Shown piece by piece: positions 21,176 through 29,304 of a stretch of 31,716 nt of DNA (position 1 is its first letter; the number at the start of each line of letters is the position of its first letter). The notes beneath the pieces are model-generated. The model saw nothing but the letters and a program-made list of their open reading frames with translations. It did no database searches and had not been told where the DNA came from. Origin of the DNA: a virus; IMG/VR virus record IMGVR_UViG_3300038366_000072, positions 1 through 31,716 of that record; one strand, written 5' to 3'. The position numbers and the translations under genes were made by a program.

Positions 21176-21304
21176 ATGAAAGAGTTTAACCCGAGATGGG
21201 AGTTCTACAAGTACGATGAGGTAGACGGTACAAAATACTTCAAAGACCCTGAAACCGGCAAGGTTTACTGGGAATCAAGTAAAGGAGGATGGATAGAAGC
21301 ATGA
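21176..21304 (+). CDS. Tiny Trp/Tyr-rich protein
   Basis: 42 residues (MKEFNPRWEFYKYDEVDGTK...). A beta-hairpin-like pattern with YFKDPETGKVYWE and a WIEA end, rich in aromatic residues. It is the first gene after the second promoter-leader repeat. Its A/C-rich codons differ from the neighbours, as in the early regulator at 16420. Unknown function. Confidence 0.5.
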   Translation: MKEFNPRWEFYKYDEVDGTKYFKDPETGKVYWESSKGGWIEA

Positions 21305-21387
21305 ATCCTGATAATCCGATCACCAGGCTTTTTGAGGATATTTATGACGTGGATATGGTAAACCTTAGGAAAGGTGATGTTAGATGA
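21301..21387 (+). CDS. Tiny hypothetical protein
   Basis: 28 residues (MNPDNPITRLFEDIYDVDMV...), overlapping the upstream gene by 4 bases and the zinc-ribbon gene by 4 bases. Coupling on both sides argues for translation; it may mainly serve to pass ribosomes along. Confidence 0.4.
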   Translation: MNPDNPITRLFEDIYDVDMVNLRKGDVR

Positions 21388-21653
21388 ATGCCTCTAAACA
21401 AACTGTTTCATGTTTTGCCTGTGATTCAGAGACAGATTCAGGCAAACACAAACAAGGAGAGCCACTTTGCCAAAAATGCTTTGACATCAGCGAGAAGTTT
21501 GAGGAGCATGGTTACAGCTATCTTTACGGCAGATTATCTGAGAGAGTTAAAGCTGCTGAAAGATACAGTGGGAATGTAGAGGTATTGTTTGAGCAGGAAA
21601 AAAGGCTTGGTAAAATACAGGATCTTGTGATTGAAGGTAGGACCAGTGATTAG
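21384..21653 (+). CDS. Zinc-ribbon-like protein
   Basis: 89 residues. SCFACDSETDSGKHKQGEPL followed by CQKCFD gives two C-x2-C knuckles about 15 residues apart, a zinc ribbon. The rest is helical (RLSERVKAAERYSGN, EVLFEQEKRLGKIQDLVIE). Zinc ribbons of this kind in viruses often bind nucleic acid or transcription factors. The start overlaps the 28-residue frame. Confidence 0.65.
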   Translation: MNASKQTVSCFACDSETDSGKHKQGEPLCQKCFDISEKFEEHGYSYLYGRLSERVKAAERYSGNVEVLFEQEKRLGKIQDLVIEGRTSD

Positions 21654-21655
21654 AG

Positions 21656-21754
21656 ATGACTGATGTTGTTTTGGATGAGGATCGGCGCAGGTTTCTTAAA
21701 CATTTTATCAAAGGATTGTCGAGGCTGCAGACGCATAAAGTGGAGAACAGTTGA
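21656..21754 (+). CDS. Tiny basic hypothetical protein
   Basis: 32 residues (MTDVVLDEDRRRFLKHFIKG...), forming one amphipathic basic helix after an acidic start. It begins two bases after the upstream stop. Not recognised. Confidence 0.4.
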   Translation: MTDVVLDEDRRRFLKHFIKGLSRLQTHKVENS

Positions 21755-21756
21755 TT

Positions 21757-22104
21757 ATGGATGAGAAAATGAGTGATGAGGACTTGAAACAGGATTTGTT
21801 GAGTGGTTTGACGATCAGTGAGGTCACTGAGAAATATGGTTACAGTGATGAATCTCATGTGGCTAAGCGTAAGACCGAGGCCAGTTTTGAGTTACGGGAG
21901 AATACCAAGTTGGCGTTTTTGAATCGTGGCGGAGCCAATATCTATTTTTCCAAGTCTATTGTAGATGACTTGTTGGATGCGGCAGATCTGGATAAAACTG
22001 ATGATGTTTTTGTACATAAGGAGTTGGTGGACGGCATGGTCTGCATGAGTTTCACAAGCCAGAGATACACTGAGAAAAACAAAGAGGAGGTGCGTGAAAG
22101 TTGA
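21757..22104 (+). CDS. Helix-turn-helix protein before the large terminase
   Basis: 115 residues from ATG 21757. Residues 12-40 (DLLSGLTISEVTEKYGYSDE and following) look like a helix-turn-helix. The second half is beta and helix mixed (GANIYFSKSIVDDLLDAADL, TDDVFVHKELVDGMVCMSFT), reminiscent of an AbrB-like or swapped-hairpin domain, but not clearly so. The last codons overlap the terminase start and contain its ribosome-binding site. Confidence 0.6.
   Translation: MDEKMSDEDLKQDLLSGLTISEVTEKYGYSDESHVAKRKTEASFELRENTKLAFLNRGGANIYFSKSIVDDLLDAADLDKTDDVFVHKELVDGMVCMSFTSQRYTEKNKEEVRES
22086..22092 (+). promoter_or_regulatory. Ribosome-binding site that fixes the terminase start
   Basis: GGAGGTG, a full match to the archaeal anti-Shine-Dalgarno, lies 8 bases before TTG 22101 and 20 bases before the alternative ATG 22113. 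The spacing favours the TTG start. Confidence 0.6.
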
Positions 22105-23555
22105 GTGAGTTGATGCAGGCTGTAAAAACCAGTGACATCGGTGATGTTACTAGGTCGTTGTTTGATGTTGATTTGTATCCGACCCAGGAAATGATAGTCC
22201 GTGATATTGGCTTAGGTCTCGAGCGCAGGATGATTGTTAATACTTATACGCAGTATGGTAAGTCTTTCAGTATTGGTGTGGGTTTGGCGCTGCGTATTCT
22301 CGGCAGCAGTGAGTCTTTGGATATTGGTTTGCTTGGACCGTCTAAGTCGGATGGTCGGAATGTCCGTGATGCTTTGTTGGAGGCTGGTTTGGAGAGTGAT
22401 TTGTTCCGTGATTTGATTGATACTGGTGCGGGCGGTGATCCTGATGATCTTCTTAAGTCTGCTAGTAAGGATGTTTTGACTTTTGATGATGGGCGTGTCC
22501 GTGTTGAGGTTATGTCCGCTGCCTCTGGGAGTAGTGGTAAGGGTTCGGGTTTGATGGGTTCTGGCGTGGATTTGTTGGTGATGGATGAGTCTAACAGGGT
22601 GCCGGAGTCGGTTTGGCGTGATGCTGGTGATCGTTTGTTGAATAGTTATGACAGTGTCTTGGTTGAGGCTGGTAATCCAAGGCATCAGGGCAACCAGTTT
22701 TTTGAGCATTTCCAGGATCCGATGTTTAGGAAGTATCATGTCGGCGAACATAGTCTGGATGAGTATGGTGATGCTGTGTTGCCGGAGAACTGTCATACTG
22801 CTTCGGGTTTGGAGGAGGGTAGGCATGGTAAACGGTTTTTTGATGAGAAAGCAGGTAATGTCGGAGGCCGAGATAGTGTCCGTTATACTTGGAAGTACAA
22901 AAGTGTGTTTCCTGATGAGGTTGAGGGCGGTCTGTTTAGTTCAAAGTGGCTGCGTCAGGCACAAGATCTTCATCACTTTATTGATACAATGGAGAGAGAG
23001 GTTCGTTATGGTTTGGATGTTGCTGGTATGGGAGACGACTTGATTGTACTGACTAGAACTTTGTATTATGAGGGAAAGTATTTTTTGACTGATCAATGGT
23101 GTCGCAAACGTTCTTCTGATACGCGTGAGACTGCTGATTGGGCCGATAGTTTAGTTAAGGATGATATTGATAATATAAGTCAGTTTGTTGTTGATTATAC
23201 TGGTATCGGTGGCGGCGTATGGTCGGCACTAAAGCAGATGGGTTACAGTCCTACCAAGTTTAAGGCAGGTGAGTCACCGGATGCGGAAAGTGATAAGTAT
23301 GTGAATAAGAAGGCTCGTAATTACTTCAAACTTAGGGATATTTTACAGGATGGTGACATGGCTATAGGGAAGGGTTTTGAGAACCCTGACATGGATATGC
23401 CGTCTAATAAATTGATGTATGAATTGGGTCATATTAGACGGGAGCCGGGGCGGCGTGATAAGGATAAAGTGGTTGATCCTGATGACGGCAGCCCTGACTT
23501 TGCTGATAGTTTGATGATGACTGTTTACGAATCTAACAGAGGTTTTGTGTTATGA
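22101..23555 (+). CDS. terL: Terminase large subunit
   Basis: 484 residues. It is the ATP-driven DNA packaging motor with its nuclease. ATPase: a Walker A variant TQYGKS at residues 50-55, and Walker B VDLLVMDES at 156-164 with catalytic E163. Nuclease (RNase H-like): YGLDVAG with D306, VVDYTGIG with D365, and PDFADS with D469, in the expected order. Length matches the family. The TTG start is favoured by the upstream GGAGGTG. It overlaps both neighbours by 4 bases. Confidence 0.95.
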   Translation: MSELMQAVKTSDIGDVTRSLFDVDLYPTQEMIVRDIGLGLERRMIVNTYTQYGKSFSIGVGLALRILGSSESLDIGLLGPSKSDGRNVRDALLEAGLESDLFRDLIDTGAGGDPDDLLKSASKDVLTFDDGRVRVEVMSAASGSSGKGSGLMGSGVDLLVMDESNRVPESVWRDAGDRLLNSYDSVLVEAGNPRHQGNQFFEHFQDPMFRKYHVGEHSLDEYGDAVLPENCHTASGLEEGRHGKRFFDEKAGNVGGRDSVRYTWKYKSVFPDEVEGGLFSSKWLRQAQDLHHFIDTMEREVRYGLDVAGMGDDLIVLTRTLYYEGKYFLTDQWCRKRSSDTRETADWADSLVKDDIDNISQFVVDYTGIGGGVWSALKQMGYSPTKFKAGESPDAESDKYVNKKARNYFKLRDILQDGDMAIGKGFENPDMDMPSNKLMYELGHIRREPGRRDKDKVVDPDDGSPDFADSLMMTVYESNRGFVL

Positions 23556-23905
23556 GTTTGACTGCTGCGTTTGTTAAGAAGTTGATTAGGAAAAACGATC
23601 TTTACCAGGAGATCTATAACTTTGTAATCAGTCAGCGTCCGAGTGTGAAGGATGATCCTGTGCAGCGTATTCATCGTTTGGAGGATCGTTCGGATGTTGC
23701 TTATCTGTGGGATCTGGATTGTACTGATAAGCAGTTGATGGAGTTGACTAATCGTGTTAAAACCAGTTTTGTACGTAAGAATAACAGGAATCCTCGTGCG
23801 CTGCATTTGATCCGTAATGATGTATCTACTGTGAGTGAGTTGAGTCCGGAGGAGATACGGGAGAGTGTGCAGCCTTTCCTAGAAGATACTGATGATGGTG
23901 CGTAA
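23552..23905 (+). CDS. Uncharacterised protein between terminase and methyltransferase
   Basis: 117 residues, overlapping the terminase by 4 bases. Basic helical N-terminus (AAFVKKLIRKNDLYQEIYNF), then mixed charge (RVKTSFVRKNNRNPRALHLI) and an acidic end. Unlike most proteins here it is not strongly acidic, which suggests nucleic-acid contact. No recognised domain. Confidence 0.65.
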   Translation: MSLTAAFVKKLIRKNDLYQEIYNFVISQRPSVKDDPVQRIHRLEDRSDVAYLWDLDCTDKQLMELTNRVKTSFVRKNNRNPRALHLIRNDVSTVSELSPEEIRESVQPFLEDTDDGA

Positions 23906-23908
23906 CCT

Positions 23909-25138
23909 GTGAGCGATTCTATACGGTTTATTGATTTGTTCGGCGGTATCGGAGGCTTCCGCTTAGGACTTGAGCAAGCCTCTGACAGATACGAGTGCGT
24001 TGACTACATAGAATACGATGATTATGCGGTGAATTCATACAATGAAATCTTCGAAGAAGAACACGAACCAAAAGACGTTACTGAACTCGACACAAACCAA
24101 ATCCCAGAACACGACCTTATTTGTGCAGGATTTCCTTGCCAAGCATTCTCTGTCGCAGGAAACCGTGAAGGAACTGACGACTCCCGGGGCAAGCTCTTTC
24201 GTGAAATCGTTAGGATTGCACAAGCCCACAGACCTGAAATGCTTCTCCTTGAAAACGTTAAAGGACTTCTATCGCAGAAAGCAGTCCAAGACGGGGAATC
24301 TGTCGAAGGAACAAAAGGTCATGCGTTCAGAGAAATCCTATCGTCCCTTCATGAACTGGGGTATTGTCTCGAGTGGAGGGTGCTTAACAGCAAGAACTGG
24401 GGAGTCCCGCAAAACCGTGAAAGAGTCTTCATTGTCGGACATCTTGGAGGAGAACCCCGAGAAAAAGTATTTCCTCTCCCAAGAGAAAACCGAGAAGATA
24501 CTGGAGAAGATGGAAAAGGCTTAGGTGCTGTTAGCTATGGAACTCATAATCAGGATAGGTTGTTTAGCAGAAATGGTTTGTCTAGTACGCTAAGAGGTAA
24601 CGGTAATGCTGGGCATCATATCAAGGTTTTAGGTAATGTGAATCCTTCGGGTAGAGGTATGAATGAACAGGTTTACGAGGCTTACAGTGAGACTATTTCT
24701 CCTACTGTTACGACCAACAAGGGAGAGGGACACAAGATTATTGATGAGACATATGGCTTTGATGATGTTAGACAGTATGATGAATTGGTGCCAAACCTGA
24801 GAAGTGAACGCACAGGATTGAAGATTATCAATCATCAGATGCGTCCTGAGTCACGTCCAAGTATCCAAAACGGGCAGTCTGGGGGGAGTGGTATCCTGTT
24901 CAACAGTGATTATAGTTATGCGTTAAGCAGCAGCCCTCATTTTGCCAAGTGTTCTGATCGAAGGATTCGGAAGTTGACTCCTCGTGAGTGTTGGCGTTTG
25001 CAGGGGTTTCCTGACTGGGCTTTCAACGCAGCGCAGAAAGAAAACAGTGATACACAGCTCTACAAACAGGCAGGTAATGCTGTAACAGTTAATGTGATAG
25101 AAGCTCTTGGAAGAAAGATTGAGGAGGTTTATGACTAA
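23909..25138 (+). CDS. DNA (cytosine-5) methyltransferase
   Basis: 409 residues from GTG 23909. Motif I is FIDLFGGIGGFRLGLE. Motif IV is GFPCQAFSVAG with catalytic C77. Motif VI is ENV (115-117). Motif VIII is QNRERVFIVGH (168-178). Motif IX is RKLTPRECWRLQGFP, and motif X is QAGNAVTVNVIEALG. Residues about 205-355 form the target recognition domain; the target is not readable from sequence. No cognate restriction enzyme is present, so it probably protects viral DNA from host restriction or alters regulation. Codon style changes sharply at about 24525, between motif VIII and the recognition domain. Confidence 0.95.
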   Translation: MSDSIRFIDLFGGIGGFRLGLEQASDRYECVDYIEYDDYAVNSYNEIFEEEHEPKDVTELDTNQIPEHDLICAGFPCQAFSVAGNREGTDDSRGKLFREIVRIAQAHRPEMLLLENVKGLLSQKAVQDGESVEGTKGHAFREILSSLHELGYCLEWRVLNSKNWGVPQNRERVFIVGHLGGEPREKVFPLPRENREDTGEDGKGLGAVSYGTHNQDRLFSRNGLSSTLRGNGNAGHHIKVLGNVNPSGRGMNEQVYEAYSETISPTVTTNKGEGHKIIDETYGFDDVRQYDELVPNLRSERTGLKIINHQMRPESRPSIQNGQSGGSGILFNSDYSYALSSSPHFAKCSDRRIRKLTPRECWRLQGFPDWAFNAAQKENSDTQLYKQAGNAVTVNVIEALGRKIEEVYD

Positions 25139-25141
25139 AGG

Positions 25142-25150
25142 TTTTTTAAT
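25142..25150 (+). promoter_or_regulatory. TATA-like promoter of the portal gene
   Basis: TTTTTTAAT right after the methyltransferase stop, about 34 nt before ATG 25180, leaving a leader of about 10 nt. Confidence 0.4.
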
Positions 25151-25152
25151 CG

Positions 25153-25175
25153 TACACCTGTAAAACAAAGGTGTA
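25153..25175 (+). promoter_or_regulatory. Dyad at the portal transcription start
   Basis: TACACCT and AGGTGTA form a perfect 7-bp inverted repeat with 9-base spacer, covering the expected transcription start before ATG 25180. It could be an operator or an mRNA hairpin. The left arm with its flank (ACACCTGTAA) resembles part of the terminator at 785. Confidence 0.45.
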
Positions 25176-25179
25176 ATTT

Positions 25180-28158
25180 ATGAGTGGCGATTTTATATCT
25201 TTGAAGGATTCTGAGAGTAAGGCAACTATCTCCGGTATCGGTGGACGCTCCACGCAGGGTATCAAGGGTGCTAAGTCCAGCGTGTTTTACAATGATTCTA
25301 TGGATGGTGAGCCAAGGCATGATGACCTGTTCGCAGTACGTTTGCTGGGGCGGACTGGTTATATTGAGATGGCTAAGGATATTATCAAGGATCAGGTTGC
25401 ATCTACGGATTTCCATGTGAAGCCTATGATCCCTGAGGGCGTGGATCGTGAAGTATCTAGACGGGAGCAGGATGCGGCTGATGCCATGACACAGTTTTTC
25501 AACGGAAACTTCAATACTGATAATCAAAGTTTTGATCATTTGCTGAAAGCGGTTTTGAATGATGTCTTGGATTTTAACACGGCCTGTATTGAACTGGTGT
25601 CTGATGATGATGGCTACCTGCAAGAACTGTTGGTTAGGGATGGCTTGACTTTTACTAAGAATGTTAAGGATGTTGGTAAGTTACCAAGTCCTGGTAGTGA
25701 TGATCCGGCGTATTACCAGTTTAGTTTGTCAAGTCAGGCTAAACAGTTTTTCAGGAGTGATCGTGAAGGTATTGACATCCGTGATATTACCAGTGAACTT
25801 GGTAGCATGGGTTTCAATAAGGTTTTCAGCCGAGATACCCGGAAGTTTAGCCGTGATGAATTGGCGTGGTTTGAACTTGATAATCGTACTGGTGCGGCGT
25901 ATGGACGTGGTAAGACGCAGAAGGTTAAGAAACAGGCTGAGAACTTGATTAACGGTGATGTTCATAGGACACGGTTCTGGAATGATAATGAATACCACAA
26001 GGGTTTCCTGAATGTACCTGAGACCATGAGCCAGAACCAGCAGCAAAAACTTAAGGAGCGGTTTCATGGTACCGCTGGAGATGAATACGAACTACCTATT
26101 ATCGGTGCGGAGGATGCTGATTACGTAAGTATTGATCCTAATCCTGAGGAGATGCAGTTCCTTGAGAGCCATAAATTCTTCACTAAATTATCGCTCAGTA
26201 TCTATGGTTTGAATCCTAATGAGGCAGGTTTTGTAGAAGATAGCTCCCGGAACGTCAGTGAGCAGCAACAGAAGAATGTCTGGAATCGTACTACGCAGCC
26301 AACCTTAGAGATGATTGAACGTGTGTTTACGAATCAGATCTTGCCGTTTATGCGTGAGTATGATGCGGTTGACATTGATTTTGAGTTCTGTTTCAAGCCT
26401 CAGAATGACTTTTTAGAACAGATTGAGAATGAGATGATTGAGCAGGAAGAGTCAATAGGTACTTTGACTTTGAATGAGGCACGTGAGCGTAAGGGTAAGG
26501 AAGGGTTTGGTGAGATCGGTGAGTTGCCTAAGGAGGCGTTTGACAGTTTGGCTACTCAGAATCCGGGTTTTGTTGCTGAGAAGTTTGGTATTGAGGATGC
26601 GCCGCAGAATGAGCCGGGTGGCGGTCCGTTGTTTGGTAACAGCTACAACAATAACGACAACGATAACAATGATGATGCTACGGACAATGGTGATGTAAGA
26701 GATGGCGATGACAAAGATGGACGTGAAAGAGAATACGGAGAAGGAGATCGACAAAACTATAATACGGATACAGAAGTAAAGGATAAAGCTGTTGAGGATG
26801 TTGATTTGACTCCTCCTGATTTTGTTGTTCATGCTGCGGAAACAGCCTTGGAGAAGAAACAGGAGTTCAGTGATGAGGTAGGTGACTGCGGTACAGGTGT
26901 AGGAGAAGATCGTGCCAAGAAGATTGTTAATGATAATTTAGAGCCTGAGGATTTTTTAGGTGGTGAGAATACTGCGATACCTGATTATCTGGAGAGCCAT
27001 GAGGAGGATGTAAACGGTCTTAACAAGCCTGTAAGTGAGTGGACTGATGATGACTGGACTGGTAGATCTGTCTCGAGTGATGGTAGTCCTCGTTGTGGTC
27101 CTGTTCAGTATGCGTTGTGGGGCGGCCAAAGTACAGGTGAGTCTTTAGAGTGGGCTAACGGTACAGAACAGGAGCTTCAAGATGCCATGGAGGATGAGGA
27201 GCAGGATAGTGTAAAAGAAAGTAACGGAGGTGTCCGGGATCAAAGCACCTCCTCAAGTATCAGTGGTTACCGCAGTGCTTTCAAGAATGTTGATGCTGTC
27301 TTGGAGATGACTAAGGATGCTTTGCGTAATCAGCATGGTTTTGATGATGTGGACGGTGTTGTAAGCCAGAAGGAAGATCTTAAGCATGATGTTGCTACTG
27401 TTTTTGAGTCCATCCAGTTAAGGGATATGGTGGAGGAGGAGTTTCCTGAACAGAAGCAGGATAGTGAGTTACTTGTTGATGCTGATTCTGTTTTAGATAG
27501 TGTTGGTTTCCGTGATCGTTTGGCATCTGTTTTGGAGTCACGGAATTTGGAGACTTTGGAGTTATCGGCGGAGCATCATAAACAGGATATTGAAAGTGAG
27601 GCGGAGGAGCGTTTGAATGTTCCTAGTGAGGTCAAAGTTGAGCTCGGTTTTGATGTTTTTGATACGTTTACAGCTGATAAGATACGGGAGGAGGCGTTGC
27701 GCAATGCTACTGTAATAGAATCAAGTGTTAAGGACCGTTTGCGGAGGGAGTTGTTGGATGCGGCGGAGGCTGGTGAGGGCATACCTGATGTTATGGATAG
27801 GGTTCAAAAGGTGCAAAGTGATATAAGTGATAGTCATGCGGAGCTAGTGGCTCGGACTGAGACTTTATCAGCCAGTCGTAAGGGAAGTCAGGCATTAGCA
27901 GAGTCTACGGACTTGGTTGGTGGCAAAGAATGGATTGCTACCAGTGATTCAAGGGTTCGTGAGTGGCATAGGGTGATGGATGGGACTGTTGTGGAGAAGG
28001 ATGATGTTTTTACTGTTCCACAGGTCTCCGGCAGCAAAGGTTTGTCACGTAAAGAGGCTGATTCACGTATTGACCTAGAGTTTAAGAAGGAGAAACTGGA
28101 TTTGATGAGTAAGAAGAAGCGTTTGTTAGATGACTTGGTTGATGAGGAGGCAGGTTGA
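25180..28158 (+). CDS. Portal protein fused to the front part of a MuF domain
   Basis: 992 residues. Residues about 1-450 are the portal: N-terminal SSVFYNDSMDGEPRHDDLFA, the central DFNTACIELVSDDDGYLQEL, and FFTKLSLSIYGLNPNEAGFV typical of phage portals. An Asn/Asp-rich linker lies near 485-520. A small domain at about 545-650 (CGTGVGEDRAKKIVNDN, ending in RCGPVQYALWGG) resembles a module often found in phage head proteins. The helical front of the MuF domain follows (HAELVARTETLSASRKGSQA, GKEWIATSDSRVREWHRVMD). After FTVPQ the expected end with NCRC is replaced by a basic coiled tail. That end is encoded at 811-1128. Confidence 0.9.
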   Translation: MSGDFISLKDSESKATISGIGGRSTQGIKGAKSSVFYNDSMDGEPRHDDLFAVRLLGRTGYIEMAKDIIKDQVASTDFHVKPMIPEGVDREVSRREQDAADAMTQFFNGNFNTDNQSFDHLLKAVLNDVLDFNTACIELVSDDDGYLQELLVRDGLTFTKNVKDVGKLPSPGSDDPAYYQFSLSSQAKQFFRSDREGIDIRDITSELGSMGFNKVFSRDTRKFSRDELAWFELDNRTGAAYGRGKTQKVKKQAENLINGDVHRTRFWNDNEYHKGFLNVPETMSQNQQQKLKERFHGTAGDEYELPIIGAEDADYVSIDPNPEEMQFLESHKFFTKLSLSIYGLNPNEAGFVEDSSRNVSEQQQKNVWNRTTQPTLEMIERVFTNQILPFMREYDAVDIDFEFCFKPQNDFLEQIENEMIEQEESIGTLTLNEARERKGKEGFGEIGELPKEAFDSLATQNPGFVAEKFGIEDAPQNEPGGGPLFGNSYNNNDNDNNDDATDNGDVRDGDDKDGREREYGEGDRQNYNTDTEVKDKAVEDVDLTPPDFVVHAAETALEKKQEFSDEVGDCGTGVGEDRAKKIVNDNLEPEDFLGGENTAIPDYLESHEEDVNGLNKPVSEWTDDDWTGRSVSSDGSPRCGPVQYALWGGQSTGESLEWANGTEQELQDAMEDEEQDSVKESNGGVRDQSTSSSISGYRSAFKNVDAVLEMTKDALRNQHGFDDVDGVVSQKEDLKHDVATVFESIQLRDMVEEEFPEQKQDSELLVDADSVLDSVGFRDRLASVLESRNLETLELSAEHHKQDIESEAEERLNVPSEVKVELGFDVFDTFTADKIREEALRNATVIESSVKDRLRRELLDAAEAGEGIPDVMDRVQKVQSDISDSHAELVARTETLSASRKGSQALAESTDLVGGKEWIATSDSRVREWHRVMDGTVVEKDDVFTVPQVSGSKGLSRKEADSRIDLEFKKEKLDLMSKKKRLLDDLVDEEAG

Positions 28159-28163
28159 TTTGA

Positions 28164-28171
28164 GGGGTGAT
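28164..28171 (+). promoter_or_regulatory. Ribosome-binding site of the first fibre-cassette gene
   Basis: GGGGTGAT, complementary to the 16S tail, 8 bases before ATG 28180 and 5 bases after the portal stop codon. Confidence 0.5.
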
Positions 28172-28179
28172 CTTGTTTT

Positions 28180-28497
28180 ATGGCTGATAAAGGATTGAAG
28201 ATTTTCCGTGACGGTGATTTGGAGGATGAGGTGACTGATGGTTCTTTGGTTTTTGATCCTGTTAAGGCTGGTGAGGAGACTGTGCGTTCTATCTATGTTT
28301 TGAACAGTGTTGATTATGTGATAGAGGTGGATAGTTTTGTTTTAGAGAGCAGTGAAGAGGTTGAAGTATTAAGTGATTTGGAGAGTGTTGAGCCAGGTGA
28401 GAGCCGTGGTATTAGGCTGCGTTTTGCACCGGATTTTGATGTCCGTGAGCCTGTTGAGTTAAGTTTTTCTATTAACTACAGTTTCACGGTCAGGTAA
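28180..28497 (+). CDS. Ig-like small virion protein
   Basis: 105 residues. An alternating beta pattern (EETVRSIYVLNSVDYVIEVD, EVEVLSDLESVEPGESRGIR, FAPDFDVREPVELSFSIN) gives an Ig-like or fibronectin-like sandwich, similar to the archaeal and bacterial domains that contain VEPGES turns. It is the first gene of the cassette inserted between the two halves of the MuF domain. It probably links fibres to the virion. Confidence 0.68.
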   Translation: MADKGLKIFRDGDLEDEVTDGSLVFDPVKAGEETVRSIYVLNSVDYVIEVDSFVLESSEEVEVLSDLESVEPGESRGIRLRFAPDFDVREPVELSFSINYSFTVR

Positions 28498-28500
28498 AAG

Positions 28501-28509
28501 TTTTATAAG
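28501..28509 (+). promoter_or_regulatory. TATA-like promoter of the second fibre locus
   Basis: TTTTATAAG centred 28 nt before ATG 28533, again leaderless. It supports the ATG over the GTG at 28524. Confidence 0.5.
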
Positions 28510-28532
28510 AAAATACTTGTAAAGTGTTTGGT

Positions 28533-29300
28533 ATGGCAGTAACACCTGGACTTCCTAAAATTGGCGAACAGCGCTATCAAGATTTCTTAGATGGTAAAAC
28601 AGTTGATATTACATTATTTCATGATGGTAATCAGTCAGGGAATGTGGAGAAACCTGTTCAGGCTGTAGATACTACGAATGATATTATTGAGGTAAATGAT
28701 AATATTATTGATGATTCTGCTACAGGTACGGAGAACAGTGAGCAGACTCTTGGACCTAGAGGTTTTGCTTCAGGGGACTTCGGGTTTCTTGCTGATGGAC
28801 AGGCCTTTGAGATTAGTGGTTCGACAGGCAATGACCAGACGTATACTGTGAAGAATATGTTGTTTAACTTTCAGACTAATAGAACCTTGATTGAGGTTAA
28901 TGAAAGTGTTACGGATCCTACTCCTGATGGCTCTGCTTTATTCGGTAATAGTAACAGGTCAGGTAGAGGTGATAATCTTAGGGATGGAGATGATCTCGGT
29001 GATATTACCACTGAGCCTAATGACGGAGGTTTTACACGTGCGACTGCTCAGACGATTGAGAAGTTTGATAATGGGGACACGTATTTTATCAGGACGAAGA
29101 ATGACACGGTGTTTGATAATTTGAATGATACTACTGGACGTGTTGACGCTGTGGCTGTGATTGATAATTGGCAGGCGGCAGGTGAGTCAAGCCCTAATGA
29201 TCATATCTTGTTTACAGCTTTCCTTGACCAATTGTATCTTCTTGATCAGACGGACCGGCATACTGTTGATGCAAACACTATAAGATTGGCGATACGGTGA
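28533..29300 (+). CDS. Fibre-locus virion protein with inserted domain
   Basis: 255 residues from ATG 28533. The ends match the plan of the protein at 5161: KTVDITLFHDGN at the start, VFDNLNDTTGRVDAVAVIDN in the middle, HTVDANTIRLAI at the end. Between residues about 45 and 150 there is an extra domain with FEISGSTGNDQTYTVKNMLF and LIEVNESVTDPTPDGSALFG. This is the same small beta module that is inserted in the tail hub (13140). It precedes a fibre gene, as does the 5161 gene. A paralogous fibre-attachment or collar protein is inferred. Confidence 0.68.
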   Translation: MAVTPGLPKIGEQRYQDFLDGKTVDITLFHDGNQSGNVEKPVQAVDTTNDIIEVNDNIIDDSATGTENSEQTLGPRGFASGDFGFLADGQAFEISGSTGNDQTYTVKNMLFNFQTNRTLIEVNESVTDPTPDGSALFGNSNRSGRGDNLRDGDDLGDITTEPNDGGFTRATAQTIEKFDNGDTYFIRTKNDTVFDNLNDTTGRVDAVAVIDNWQAAGESSPNDHILFTAFLDQLYLLDQTDRHTVDANTIRLAIR

Positions 29301-29304
29301 ATAC

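Noticed and set aside
22212-22826. A 204-residue minus-strand frame within the large terminase gene
   Set aside because: It covers Walker motifs of the terminase in antisense and has the Thr/Ile/Arg bias typical of such shadows.
24042-24524. A 160-residue + strand frame inside the methyltransferase gene
   Set aside because: It overlaps catalytic motifs IV-VIII of the methyltransferase; its Lys/Ser/Thr-rich product results from the A/C-rich codon style of that segment.
23909-25138. A restriction-modification system around the methyltransferase
   Set aside because: The flanking genes show no restriction nuclease; the only nuclease-like gene is 4 kb away and of Cas4/RecB type. An orphan methyltransferase is the simpler call.
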